Source of the DNA: Hyphomonas neptunium ATCC 15444
Lineage (GTDB): Bacteria; Pseudomonadota; Alphaproteobacteria; Caulobacterales; Hyphomonadaceae
Length of the DNA stretch: 64,000 nt
Assembly: GCF_000013025.1 (NCBI RefSeq)
Contig: NC_008358.1
Location: forward strand, 186,001 to 250,000
Direction of reading: 5' to 3'
Part shown: positions 35,337-44,348 of the stretch, piece by piece
Layout: every line of letters begins with the position of its first letter
How positions within the stretch are numbered: position 1 is the first letter of the stretch
Notes under the pieces: model-generated
The model's database searches: none
What the model saw: only the letters and a program-made list of their open reading frames with translations
What the model was told of the DNA's origin: nothing
Translations under genes and position numbers: made by a program

Positions 35337-36569
35337 CTAACCCAGATATGAGAGCAGGTTGCGCGCCGCATTAGCAGCGCTGGCGGCGGCTGTATCAGAC
35401 AACATGCCTTCCTCGCCCACCCAGTCACCGGCCAGGTAGACCCCTGGCATGTCAGGTATTGTAATATCCGGCCGCGGCACCGCGAGGGTCGGCAAGGCGT
35501 GAACGACCGGCATGGCAATCAAGCGCTGGCGACGCACAATGATCTCCCGCCAGCCTGGCACGGCTATATCTGCGAGGGCTTCAAGTTCGGTGATGGCATC
35601 GGCGCCCGGCGCCTCGTCTGGAGCGAGGTAACGCGCGAAATGGACCAGGACGCCGCCGGGTGGAGCAAGCCGCGCCGTTGCAGAGTGGATGGAAGCGTAC
35701 AGGGGCTTGTCGATGCCGAGTACGAAATCATGCGCGTCTTGAGGGCGGTGGCTCAGGGCAAGATCCAGGGTATTCGCACGGCAGCTTCGCAGATTGGCAT
35801 ATCGGCCCGGCTGGCCCGTAAGTTGAGCGGCAGAGTCCGGCGCGCAGGCGAGAATGATGCCCTCGGCAGAGAGCGTCTCGCCGTTTGCCAGGGTCACGGC
35901 CCAAACCTCGCCGGATCGTTCCAGCCTTGTGACGGGTGAAGAGGCCCGGATGGTGGCGCCTGCGGCGGCGGCTTTTTCAAGAAGGCCGTCGACGAGACTC
36001 TGCCAGCCATCGTTGACATAAAGTGTGTCCGTGAGCGCCAGGCGAACCTGTGCAAGGCCCGCCGCAGCGGGAAGCTCCTGTTCGGCGTGTGCGTAGCTCG
36101 ACAGGCGCAGCAATGCCGAAAGCGCCTCGCGCACATTCGGGCGCAGGCGCAGCGAATCAGCCCACTGCGCGAATGAGCCGGGTGGCGTCCCGGCAGTGCG
36201 TATCTGGTCCATCAACTTTGGAAAGCTTGCTTTGTCGGCCATGTCGAAAAGGCTGGTTCGCATCAGCGACGCTGCGCTGAAGGGAAGTGTATGCAGCTTC
36301 CCGCCGCGCAATGCTTTGCGGGTGATCTCGCGGGGCTCGCCCGCATAGGGGACACCAATCCGGTCCAGTGCTTGCCGGAAGCTGCCGGCCAGATAGAGCG
36401 CGTGAGGGCCCTGGTTCAGCGCGAAGCCACCCTCTCGCTTTGTCTGGGCGCGGCCGCCGAAGTGTGCGGTGGATTCAAGCAAGGTTACAGAGGTGCCGGC
36501 GGCGGCGAGATCATGTGCGGCAATCAGGCCGGCGAGACCTGCGCCAATGACAATTGCATGCGGGACCAT
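35337..36569 (-). CDS. FAD-dependent oxidoreductase (phytoene desaturase/amine oxidase superfamily)
   Basis: A 410-residue flavoprotein. The N-terminal dinucleotide-binding motif VIGAGLAGLIAA at 7-18 is followed by LLESTAHFGGRAQT (the GGR motif of the amine oxidase/phytoene desaturase group) and, at the C-terminus, GVYLAGDWVGEEGMLSDTAAASA, which closes the FAD site. Substrate unknown; carotenoid genes are not nearby. It is divergent from an Rrf2 regulator 86 bases away and is a natural target for it. Confidence 0.82.
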   Translation of the reverse strand: MVPHAIVIGAGLAGLIAAHDLAAAGTSVTLLESTAHFGGRAQTKREGGFALNQGPHALYLAGSFRQALDRIGVPYAGEPREITRKALRGGKLHTLPFSAASLMRTSLFDMADKASFPKLMDQIRTAGTPPGSFAQWADSLRLRPNVREALSALLRLSSYAHAEQELPAAAGLAQVRLALTDTLYVNDGWQSLVDGLLEKAAAAGATIRASSPVTRLERSGEVWAVTLANGETLSAEGIILACAPDSAAQLTGQPGRYANLRSCRANTLDLALSHRPQDAHDFVLGIDKPLYASIHSATARLAPPGGVLVHFARYLAPDEAPGADAITELEALADIAVPGWREIIVRRQRLIAMPVVHALPTLAVPRPDITIPDMPGVYLAGDWVGEEGMLSDTAAASAANAARNLLSYLG

Positions 36570-36585
36570 GAAGGGTTTCCTTTAT

Positions 36586-36616
36586 TCGGACATTATATAT
36601 CCGATATATACCGGAT
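36586..36616. promoter_or_regulatory. Candidate Rrf2 operator between divergent oxidoreductase and regulator
   Basis: AT-rich dyads: CGGA(36587)...TCCG and ATCCG (36599-36603)/CGGAT (36612-36616) around TATATA repeats. The site sits in the 86-base intergenic space and overlaps likely -10 elements for the two divergent genes. The AT-rich dyad with CCG/CGG ends is a common style for Rrf2-family operators. Confidence 0.4.
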
Positions 36617-36655
36617 GAGAAATATCCGCAATGATAATCGCAGGAGGATTCACCG

Positions 36656-37147
36656 ATGAGGATGGGAGAAGGGGTAGAGTGGGCGGCCCATGCCTGCTTG
36701 CTGTTGTCGGCTCTGCCAGACGGAGCAGGCCTGCCAGCTGCGGCAATAGCGGCCTTTCATGACGTGCCGCCCGCTTATCTTGCCAAGCATATGCAGGCGC
36801 TGGCGCGGGCGGGGATTGTCACCTCAGCGCGCGGCGCTTCGGGCGGCTATCGCCTGGCTCGCGCGCCGGAAGAGATCAACCTGCTTCAGATTGCCGACGC
36901 GGTAGATGGTGGCGAGCCGGCCTTCCGCTGCACCGAAATTCGCCAGCGCGGCCCCTGCGCGGCAAAGGCGGAAGAGTGTATGAAGGCGTGCGGCATCGCG
37001 GCGGCGTTTTGGGCTGCCGAACGCATTTACAGGCAACATCTGGAGGGCGTGCGCCTTGCAGATATTCGCTCGGCACTGGTCCGAAAGCAGGATTCGGCCA
37101 ACATGGAGCGTCTAAAAGCCTGGCTCGAAGCCCATGCCAACAATTGA
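36656..37147 (+). CDS. Rrf2-family transcriptional regulator
   Basis: A 163-residue winged-helix regulator with LAKHMQALARAGIVTSARGASGGYRLAR (recognition helix and wing, residues 42-69). It carries four cysteines, Cys92, Cys101, Cys108 and Cys112, in the loop that in IscR/NsrR/RsrR binds an iron-sulfur cluster; the spacing is not exactly that of IscR. It probably senses redox, NO or iron-sulfur status and controls the divergent FAD oxidoreductase and itself. AGGAGG lies upstream of the ATG. Confidence 0.85.
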   Translation: MRMGEGVEWAAHACLLLSALPDGAGLPAAAIAAFHDVPPAYLAKHMQALARAGIVTSARGASGGYRLARAPEEINLLQIADAVDGGEPAFRCTEIRQRGPCAAKAEECMKACGIAAAFWAAERIYRQHLEGVRLADIRSALVRKQDSANMERLKAWLEAHANN

Positions 37148-37174
37148 GACCGCAGTGCCTGCGCGAAACCCCGC

Positions 37175-37203
37175 TTGACGCGCCAGCCCGGATTGTTCAT
37201 TAC
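37175..37203 (+). promoter_or_regulatory. Candidate sigma-70-type promoter for tRNA-Val
   Basis: TTGACG (37175-37180), a 17-base spacer and CATTAC (37198-37203). The -35 matches well, the -10 only partly. It would give a leader of about 36 bases before the tRNA. Confidence 0.4.
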
Positions 37204-37245
37204 GCCTCTTCTTCAGGCTTGGCCCGTACGGGGTCTTGGCCAAAA

Positions 37246-37320
<75 letters not shown>

Positions 37321-37444
37321 TTCCTGACGCTTTCTCCATTTCAAGCTCCGGCAGCGCTGATGGCGTGACGGGGGCTTTGCGTTTGTCTTGCCACGTGCGG
37401 ACAAGGCGCTAACCTTGCGGTCAGGGAACCGTGAGGGGGGGTAG

Positions 37445-38167
37445 ATGCCGCTGTTCGCAATGAAGTCTTCAGCGGCGATGATCGCCTGTCTGTGTCTCTC
37501 GGCCTGCATCACCCAGCGCGAGCATGTGTTGGCGCCGGACGCGTGGGGCATCGTGATCGACGCCCGGCAGGGCCAGCCCGTTCAAGGCGCGCAGGTTCGA
37601 TATCCAGAAGTTGGGGCGCTGGCGCCGGTCATGACGGATACAGATGGCGGCTTCACGTTGCCGGGGCTCACCGACAAACGCACGATTGTCGCCCTCCCGA
37701 TGGGCGGTGTTTACCGGAGCCTCACCGAGGTGCGTGTTTCCGCATCGGGACTGGCGGATGGGTATGCCAGCGCGGCCTTCATCAATGGGGGACGGCCTGC
37801 GAAGACCATCTACCGGGTTGTCGTGCTGATGTTTCCGGCCGACGCGGCAGAGACCCCGCTCCACGAACTGATGCGGGATTGTGTGGACGGACCCGAACAG
37901 GACCACGCGTTGCATCTTGCCGACTATGTTTCTGCGCTCGATCCAGAGAATCCGCCTGTCTGGTTTGATGAAGAAACACCCGAAGCCCTGCTGGAGCATC
38001 TCCATAATGCCCTGCCATCCTCCGGATTTATGGCTTGTGAGCGGATGAATGAAGCCTACGAGATGTTCAAGACGCAGACAGAGCCACTGGAGGCGATCCG
38101 AAGGGCGGCCTATATCGCTTCGCTGCCACCTCACCTGAGGCCCTTGCCAGAGCCGGCGCACAAGTGA
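37445..38167 (+). CDS. Lipoprotein with carboxypeptidase-regulatory-like domain
   Basis: A 240-residue protein with a lipobox (CLSAC, Cys21). Residues about 35-75 (GIVIDARQGQPVQGAQVRYP and TDTDGGFTLPGL) form a beta-sandwich of the CarboxypepD_reg/transthyretin-like class, as used in surface and periplasmic binding proteins. The C-terminal 110 residues are helical with EETPEALLEHLHNAL and no recognised family. ATG at 37445 or 37460. It stands alone; role unknown. Confidence 0.65.
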   Translation: MPLFAMKSSAAMIACLCLSACITQREHVLAPDAWGIVIDARQGQPVQGAQVRYPEVGALAPVMTDTDGGFTLPGLTDKRTIVALPMGGVYRSLTEVRVSASGLADGYASAAFINGGRPAKTIYRVVVLMFPADAAETPLHELMRDCVDGPEQDHALHLADYVSALDPENPPVWFDEETPEALLEHLHNALPSSGFMACERMNEAYEMFKTQTEPLEAIRRAAYIASLPPHLRPLPEPAHK

Positions 38168-38349
38168 TGCAGGCCGCCGCTTACAGGGCTGAAACCTTTT
38201 AACGAAGGCATACTGATAGGGCGTCCGAGGCGGGATTCAATAATCGATATTTGCCGTTTTTCGATAAATACTTGTTGCGAAGACGGGCTGCTTTGCTACC
38301 TTTCCGGCAAGTCCGCAGTTCCGCGGGAAATATCGGAGGCATGAGCAAG

Positions 38350-39540
38350 ATGGCCCAGGCGACAAGCCCCTCGGCACTTCAATATCTCGACAAGGCAATG
38401 GGCGGGCTGAAACAGCTCGGGCTGGTGCCGGACAGCTCAAAGAGCGGCGCGGCGCCGATTGTCGCGCTGCTGGAGCAAATCGCCGATCTTGAGCCGGAGA
38501 AGGTGGCAGCGATTGCCCGCACGCTGGATCAGGCGAGCCTGTTCAATGATGTGGTGCGCGAGCAGGTCGCGGGGATCACCGTCGGCGAGCGCTATGAAGG
38601 TATCACGACCGCCTTCAATTCGATCCGTGATGACGCCAAATCCCTTGTCGATCAGTATGCCGATGGCAAGATTTCGACGATGGAGCGCGCCTCGAATGTC
38701 TGGATGAAAATGACGCGGGGCGACATCGCCAGCCGCTTTGACAAGATCAAGGATCTCTATCTCGAGGTTCAGGATGAGTCAGCCAATCAGATCGACCGGG
38801 AGCGGAAGATCCTGGAGGCCTATCTCGATTTCCGCGGTGCAATGAAGCAGTCCGAAGTGCTCGCACTGGAAGTGCTCAAGGCGGCTGAGGCGGAACTCGA
38901 CGCGGCCAAGGCACGCGTTGGGGAAGCCGTCTCGGCTCTTGGCGCCTATGCCGGAGAGGACCCTGCAGAGCGGGCGCGGCTGGAGCTGGCGCGGGACGAA
39001 CAACTCCGCCTGCTGCAGGCCGAAGAGAAGCGGTATCAGGTTTCCAAGGACCTCTCCGACAACATCACCATCGGCTACAATACGTCTGAAGTGATCATGG
39101 CGCGTCTCGTCCAGACGACAAATGCCAAGGAGCGCGTCTATGCCCAGTCGGTCAGCTTTTTCTCGACCAACGAGATCGTGCTGACGGCGCTGACAGCAAG
39201 CTTCACCGGTATGCATGGTCTGCACGAGTCCACGCAGACGCTGGAAGCGATGAAGAAGGGTGTGGATCAGAGCCTGGAAGTGCTCGCCGACATTGGCGGG
39301 CAGGTTCAGGAGGCCGCCGTGCGGGCAGGTTATGGGCCAACTGTTTCTGCCGCATCGGTCAAGATGCTGGTGGAAAGTGTCGTCTCCTATCAGGAGCGTG
39401 CGCAGACGATCATCGCCGAAATGCGCAAGCTCTCGACTGAGAACTCCAAGGAAATCCGCGAAGCCGTGGAAGATGGCAAGCGCCGCCTGACCAAGCTGGT
39501 TGAGGAGGGCGCAACGCTCGCGCTGCTTCCCAAGCCGTGA
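38350..39540 (+). CDS. TelA-like/toxic-anion-resistance-like coiled-coil protein
   Basis: A 396-residue cytoplasmic, mostly helical protein. Segments such as NITIGYNTSEVIMARLVQTT, VSFFSTNEIVLTALTASFTG and the closing ENSKEIREAVEDGKRRL recall TelA/KlaA proteins (toxic anion resistance) and proteins annotated as cell surface protein in alphaproteobacteria; this is recognition by pattern, not by search. There is no signal peptide or membrane segment. The GGAGG at 38335-38339 suits ATG 38350 rather than ATG 38341. The next gene overlaps by 4 bases, so they form one unit. Confidence 0.6.
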   Translation: MAQATSPSALQYLDKAMGGLKQLGLVPDSSKSGAAPIVALLEQIADLEPEKVAAIARTLDQASLFNDVVREQVAGITVGERYEGITTAFNSIRDDAKSLVDQYADGKISTMERASNVWMKMTRGDIASRFDKIKDLYLEVQDESANQIDRERKILEAYLDFRGAMKQSEVLALEVLKAAEAELDAAKARVGEAVSALGAYAGEDPAERARLELARDEQLRLLQAEEKRYQVSKDLSDNITIGYNTSEVIMARLVQTTNAKERVYAQSVSFFSTNEIVLTALTASFTGMHGLHESTQTLEAMKKGVDQSLEVLADIGGQVQEAAVRAGYGPTVSAASVKMLVESVVSYQERAQTIIAEMRKLSTENSKEIREAVEDGKRRLTKLVEEGATLALLPKP

Positions 39541-40487
39541 CATCGCCCGGCGCGCCAACAGCTCATGCCAGCAACAAGCTCGACGACATCCTCCTTGCGA
39601 TGGATATCGTCGACACGCTGCGCCACCGCGAGCAGCTGGTGCTCAGCGAGCTTGATGCGGGCGCGCGGGAAGAGGCGCTGCTGGGGCGGTTGAAGGATAT
39701 TTATGCGGCGCAGGGTATCGATGTGCCCGAACAGATCCTGAAGGAAGGGGTCAAGGCGCTTGAAGAACGGCGCTTCGTTTATGAACCGCCCAGGCCGTCG
39801 ATCTCCGTCAGCCTGGCCAGAATTTATATAGCCCGCGGCCGATGGATGGCGCCGCTGATCCTGGCCGTCATCGCCATCGGATCGATCGCGGCAGCCTGGC
39901 ATCTGGGCGTCGCCGTGCCCGAACGCGAACGGGCCGCAGCCGCACAGATCGAGCTTGCCCAAACGCTGCCGTCCGAGATCGGACGGCTGCATGGTGAGAT
40001 TATAGCTCTCGCCCTTGAGGCGCCGACACGGTTGCAGGCAGACGCGCTGAAAGCGGAAGGGGAGCGTGCCATTGCAGCTGAAAACATTACCGCTGCGCGG
40101 GGCGCCCAGGCGGGGCTGGAACGGCTCCTGCGCGATCTGACGGCGGTTTACGATGTTCGGGTCGTGTATGGGCCTGGAGAGGCGCGTTCGGGCGTGTTCC
40201 GGATTCCCGAGGATGTCCCAGGCGGGCGGAACTATTATCTGATTGTGGAGGCCGTGGACCCGTCAGGCAAGCTGGTGGAGGTGCCCGTCACCAGCGAGGA
40301 AGACAGGCGCTCGGACCGGGTGACGCGCTGGGGCCAACGCGTCAGCGAGGCTGTCTTTCAGTCCGTCGCTGACGATAAGAGCGATGACCAGATCATTCAG
40401 AATTCCGTCATCGGACGGAAGGCGCAAGGCTATCTTTCACCCCAATACACAGTCGAAACGCCGGGCGGCGCGATTCTGGAGTGGTGA
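39537..40487 (+). CDS. DUF6384-like single-pass membrane protein
   Basis: A 316-residue protein with conserved N-terminus DDILLAMDIVDTLRHREQLV and VPEQILKEGVKALEERRFVYEPP, which I associate with DUF6384, one membrane segment at about 103-122, then a helical and a beta-rich extracytoplasmic region (DVRVVYGPGEARSGVFRIPEDVPGGRNYYLIVEAVD). GTG start overlaps the TelA-like stop (GTGA). A partnership with the TelA-like and coiled-coil neighbours suggests an envelope-stress or membrane-complex function, not established. Confidence 0.6.
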   Translation: MTSPGAPTAHASNKLDDILLAMDIVDTLRHREQLVLSELDAGAREEALLGRLKDIYAAQGIDVPEQILKEGVKALEERRFVYEPPRPSISVSLARIYIARGRWMAPLILAVIAIGSIAAAWHLGVAVPERERAAAAQIELAQTLPSEIGRLHGEIIALALEAPTRLQADALKAEGERAIAAENITAARGAQAGLERLLRDLTAVYDVRVVYGPGEARSGVFRIPEDVPGGRNYYLIVEAVDPSGKLVEVPVTSEEDRRSDRVTRWGQRVSEAVFQSVADDKSDDQIIQNSVIGRKAQGYLSPQYTVETPGGAILEW

Positions 40488-40491
40488 ACCG

Positions 40492-42057
40492 ATGAGCGGA
40501 AATTTCAACGGGCGCGACGCGCTGGCTGAACTCGACAGGCTGGTTGCCCGCACGCGACAATCGCTTGCCGAGGCCTTGTCTGCGGCAGATACCGGCGAAG
40601 CGCGCCAGACCGCCATCCAGCGAGAGCAGGCTGAGGCGTATGCTGCGCTCGCCGATCTACGTCTTGGTCTCATGAATGCCGGGGAGGCGGCAGAGACGTT
40701 TGGACGGATCGGCGTGACGGCTGGCGACATTGCCGAGCGGCACGCGGCTTTTGTCGAAACCGAACGCAGGGCCTTGGAGACTGCGGCCGCTGATGTACAG
40801 GCCAAGGAGGAGGCGCGCGCCGAGCTGGCTGCGGCCTATGATGCCGCTATTGCCGCATATGAAGCGCGCGTTTCGGAAGCGGAAGCCACCCTCCGGCAAG
40901 GTGCTGAATATGCAAACCTGACAGGGGCCGCCGAAGAAGCCCGCGCCATGACCTTGCGCGCCGCCCAGAAGCTGGAGATTGCGCGGGCTGACCGGGAAGA
41001 GAAGGGAAAGCCCTACCGGGATGACACGCTGTTCAGCTATCTGTGGAAGCGGAAGTTCCGCTCGCCGGAATACAAGGCGCCGCCGGTAATCCGCATGCTG
41101 GATGGCTGGGTGGCGAAGCTGTGCAGGTATGATCAGGCTTTCCTGAATTATCAGCGGCTGACCGAATTGCCCGAACGGATTGCCGAGCATGCCGCCTATA
41201 TGGCGCGGCTCGCAGATGAGGCGGAAGCAAAGCTCGTCGAGGCAGAAGCGCGCGCCATGGAAGACGCCGGGACCGGTTTGCTGAAAACGGAGTCGGATCG
41301 GATCAAGGCGGCGATGGGCGCATGCGATCTGGAGATGGAAGCGGCCGAAGCGCGGCACCGGGAAATGGCGGAGCGTCACGAAGCGGCGTTGCGGCAAGAA
41401 GCAGGTCCGGCGGTCGAGGCGCGGCGACTATTGGAGACAGAGCTGCGTAAGGCCAGCTTTCCAGACCTTCGTCTGCTGGCCGCGGAGACGGCAGAGCTGG
41501 ATGACGACCGGATTGTGGACAGGCTGGTGCGTCTGCGGACCGAGGAGATGTCATTGGAGCTGGAAGCCGGCCGGATGACGGCGCGTCCCGCAGCCCTGCG
41601 CGACGAGTTGGGGCGGGCCGAAGCGTTGCGCAGGCAGTTCAAGCAGGCGCGGTTTGATAGTCCTTATGCCGTTGTTTTCAAATCCGCTTTTGATGAAGTG
41701 GTCTCCGATCTGATGCGGGACAAGTTAGACGTGCGCGGCGCGTTGCAGCGCCTCAGCCGGTCGGTGCGGCGGGCGGAGGCCCCTTCGGAAGCCCATCCTG
41801 ATTTCGGGGGACAGGGGCGTAGCCAGACGATTGGCCTTCCCGATGTGTTGGGGGGTATGATCGGCGGCGTCCTGGGCGAAGTTCTTGAGGAAGTGATCCG
41901 CGAAACCACGCGGGGCGGGGGTGGGTACGGGTCCGGGCCGATATTTCCGGGGCCGCCGAAACGGACATCCCGGCCATCGCGCAGCGGCGGCCGCTCCTTC
42001 CCTTCGGGCCGGGGAAGGAAGGGCGGTGGCGGGTTCAAGACGGGCGGGGGTTTCTGA
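40492..42057 (+). CDS. Large coiled-coil protein with glycine-rich tail, unknown function
   Basis: A 521-residue acidic coiled-coil protein (long Ala/Glu/Arg heptad stretches about 5-160 and 215-360) ending in a Gly/Pro/Ser/Arg-rich tail of about 45 residues (from GGGGYGSGP). There is no signal peptide, but YLWKRKFRSPEYKAPPVIRMLDGWVAKL near residue 180 is a distinctive conserved-looking patch. The Gly-rich end recalls proteins that bind membranes or assemble. Starts 4 bases after the DUF6384 stop, third gene of the same operon. No known function. Confidence 0.55.
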   Translation: MSGNFNGRDALAELDRLVARTRQSLAEALSAADTGEARQTAIQREQAEAYAALADLRLGLMNAGEAAETFGRIGVTAGDIAERHAAFVETERRALETAAADVQAKEEARAELAAAYDAAIAAYEARVSEAEATLRQGAEYANLTGAAEEARAMTLRAAQKLEIARADREEKGKPYRDDTLFSYLWKRKFRSPEYKAPPVIRMLDGWVAKLCRYDQAFLNYQRLTELPERIAEHAAYMARLADEAEAKLVEAEARAMEDAGTGLLKTESDRIKAAMGACDLEMEAAEARHREMAERHEAALRQEAGPAVEARRLLETELRKASFPDLRLLAAETAELDDDRIVDRLVRLRTEEMSLELEAGRMTARPAALRDELGRAEALRRQFKQARFDSPYAVVFKSAFDEVVSDLMRDKLDVRGALQRLSRSVRRAEAPSEAHPDFGGQGRSQTIGLPDVLGGMIGGVLGEVLEEVIRETTRGGGGYGSGPIFPGPPKRTSRPSRSGGRSFPSGRGRKGGGGFKTGGGF

Positions 42058-42063
42058 GTAAAA

Positions 42064-43284
42064 TCAGAGACCTAGCTGCCCCTTGGAAAGGATGCCGCGC
42101 TGGATTTCGTTGGAGCCGGCATAGATCGATCCGGCCCGGTCATTGAGGTACTTGGCCGAGGCGGTGACGGCACTTTCAGGCCCCACCACCGGGACATTCC
42201 GGGACAGATTGAGACACTCCGGGACAGGAACCGGCCCGCCGGGGGAGGTGTGCTGCGGCTGGAAGGGCGCGACATAGACACCGGCCAGTTCAATTGCCAG
42301 CTCGGTCAGGTGCTGGCTGAGCTCGGTGCCGCGGATTTTCATCATCGAGGCCTTGAGGCCGGGCGTGCCGCCTTTTGCGAGGTCTGCCATCTGTTGAAGT
42401 TCTGCTGCCTCGAGGGCCATGATCTCTGCCTCGGCGAGGGAGAGTTTGCGGGCAAAGCCAGCATCCAGCAGACCCTCTTCGGCGGCAGTGGCGCGGATGG
42501 CGCGCACGCGGGCGAGCAGGCGGGGGCCATAAGAGGATCCGCCACGCTCGAATTCGAGCAGGTATTTGGCGACCGTCCAGCCTTCATTGATCTTGCCGAC
42601 CACATTCGCCTTGGGCACGCGCACATCGGTGAAGAAGACGGCATTCTGGATATGCTCGCCCGAGAGCATGATGATCGGGTCCACTTTGACGCCGGGCGCG
42701 GTCATGTCGATCAGGACGAAGGTGATGCCCTGTTGCAGCTTGCCGGAATTGTCGGTGCGCACGAGGCAGAACATCATGTTTGCTTCATGGGCGTGGGTGG
42801 TCCAGATTTTGGAGCCATTGCAGATGAAGGCATCGCCATCATCAACCGCTGACATGGTCAGCGCGGCGAGGTCTGAGCCGGCATGGGGCTCTGAATAGCC
42901 CTGGCACCAGAAATCCTCGCCTGAGAGAATGCGGGGCAGGTAGTAATCCTTCTGTTCCTTTGAGCCGTGGCCGATGAGGGCGGGGCCGCACATGCCGATG
43001 CCCATGGGTGAGAGCGGCGGGGCGCCCGCGCGGGCCATTTCAACATCAAAGATGTAGCGCTGCGCCGGGGTCCAGCCCGTGCCGCCATATTCGACGGGCC
43101 AGGAGGGGCAGGCCCAGCCCTGCTTCACCAGAATTTGCTGCCACTTCATGCCGATGGGCTTGGTCGAATAGACGCTGGTCATGCGCTTTGCGTAGGCGCG
43201 CAGGTCGTCGGTCAGGTGCGCGTCCAGAAAGGTGCGAACTTCCTGGCGGAAGGCTTCTTCTTCGCGGGTGAAGGAGAGGTTCAT
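42064..43284 (-). CDS. Acyl-CoA dehydrogenase family protein
   Basis: A 406-residue flavoenzyme of the ACAD family: FTREEEAFRQEVRTFL N-terminal helix bundle, GYSEPHAGSDLAAL (FAD/substrate-binding region), ICNGSKIWTTHAHEAN, and the C-terminal YAGSNEIQRGILSKG typical of dehydrogenases of branched or long chains. It oxidises an acyl-CoA to an enoyl-CoA with transfer of electrons to ETF. Its ATG overlaps the stop of the upstream oxygenase-like gene (ATGA), so the two act together or are at least cotranslated. Substrate unknown. Confidence 0.9.
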   Translation of the reverse strand: MNLSFTREEEAFRQEVRTFLDAHLTDDLRAYAKRMTSVYSTKPIGMKWQQILVKQGWACPSWPVEYGGTGWTPAQRYIFDVEMARAGAPPLSPMGIGMCGPALIGHGSKEQKDYYLPRILSGEDFWCQGYSEPHAGSDLAALTMSAVDDGDAFICNGSKIWTTHAHEANMMFCLVRTDNSGKLQQGITFVLIDMTAPGVKVDPIIMLSGEHIQNAVFFTDVRVPKANVVGKINEGWTVAKYLLEFERGGSSYGPRLLARVRAIRATAAEEGLLDAGFARKLSLAEAEIMALEAAELQQMADLAKGGTPGLKASMMKIRGTELSQHLTELAIELAGVYVAPFQPQHTSPGGPVPVPECLNLSRNVPVVGPESAVTASAKYLNDRAGSIYAGSNEIQRGILSKGQLGL

Positions 43285-44204
43285 GCGGGGGCCTCCTTGG
43301 CCATGGATGCAGTGCGTGCGGCCTCAACAAGGCGGCGGCGTTGAGTTTCAGATTTCCAGACAAAGCTGCGTGGCAGGCCGATGCGCTCTGACGCCTGCGC
43401 CGGCGGGCCGTTCAGATCGGGTGTACGCTCGGCGATGGCAGCCATGCTTTTCACAGTCAGTCTACCAAGCGGCGAAAGATCGTATTCCGCGCCGAGTTTG
43501 AGGCGTTCGCGGACCTGTTTGGGAAGTATGTCGACGGCGGCATGGACAAGCGCGCTCTGCAGACCTTTGGGCACGCCCGGCGCGGCGCGCCCGGATTTCA
43601 TGATGCCCAGAAACTCGGTGTTGATGGGGTGGGGTTCAAAGCGGGGCAGGAGGCGGGCCATCATGCAGTTGAAGTGTTCGACCGAGCGCAGTGGTTCCTG
43701 AACACCATAAAGACGCGCAACCGCTTCGCCTTCTGCAAAGAACCGGTTCATCTCGTCCTCGGTCAGGGGCCGGACAAAGCGGTGGTAGGCCATCAGGAAC
43801 CCGTAAGCGGCCGTTGCACTGACCCAGTCGAGGAGTTCCGGATCGAGGGCGCGGTAGGATTCCCCGGAGGGCGTTTCGCCTTTCACGCGCGCATGCATGT
43901 TGGTGACGCCCTGGATGACGCGGCGGGCGGCACTGGCGGGGCCATAAGTGCCGACCATGGCGGCCGTGCCGGTGCGCTTGGAGCGGCCGATAGGATCTGT
44001 CTTGAAGACTGAATGATCCCACACGCCGGAGCGGATACGGGCATCGGCAAATTCCAGCAGAACGGCGCAGACGCCGCCGATTGCGAGCGCAACGGGGTTC
44101 TTGAAGACCTGCCAGGTGATGGAATCCGGCGCGATCAGAGCGGCTTCGCCGGGCGGTGTTGTGTAATCCACCTTCCAGCCGAGATAGGTTTTAGGGTCGC
44201 TCAT
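43281..44204 (-). CDS. Oxygenase MpaB/DUF2236 family protein
   Basis: A 307-residue protein with FADARIRSGVWDHSVFKTDPIGR, RVIQGVTNMHARVKG, YRALDPELLDWVSATAAYGFLMAYHRFV and ILPKQVRERLKLGAEYD, the conserved stretches of DUF2236, a family including latex clearing protein and fungal MpaB that bind haem through histidines. ATG 44204 is preceded by GGAGGAGA. The true substrate of most members is unknown. It is upstream of and overlapping an acyl-CoA dehydrogenase, suggesting a lipid or terpenoid degradation context. Confidence 0.8.
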   Translation of the reverse strand: MSDPKTYLGWKVDYTTPPGEAALIAPDSITWQVFKNPVALAIGGVCAVLLEFADARIRSGVWDHSVFKTDPIGRSKRTGTAAMVGTYGPASAARRVIQGVTNMHARVKGETPSGESYRALDPELLDWVSATAAYGFLMAYHRFVRPLTEDEMNRFFAEGEAVARLYGVQEPLRSVEHFNCMMARLLPRFEPHPINTEFLGIMKSGRAAPGVPKGLQSALVHAAVDILPKQVRERLKLGAEYDLSPLGRLTVKSMAAIAERTPDLNGPPAQASERIGLPRSFVWKSETQRRRLVEAARTASMAKEAPA

Positions 44205-44348
44205 GCTCTCCTCCCCAGGAGTTTGTGCCAACATATCTCAGGGCGCATTGCCTCAACAGACGCGACGTGGCGTCACCGCAGAGCTTAAGCGCGCTCTAGG
44301 CGGGAGATAGCTGTCACAAATGATAGGCAGGCGCGGCGCTTCTGCGCG

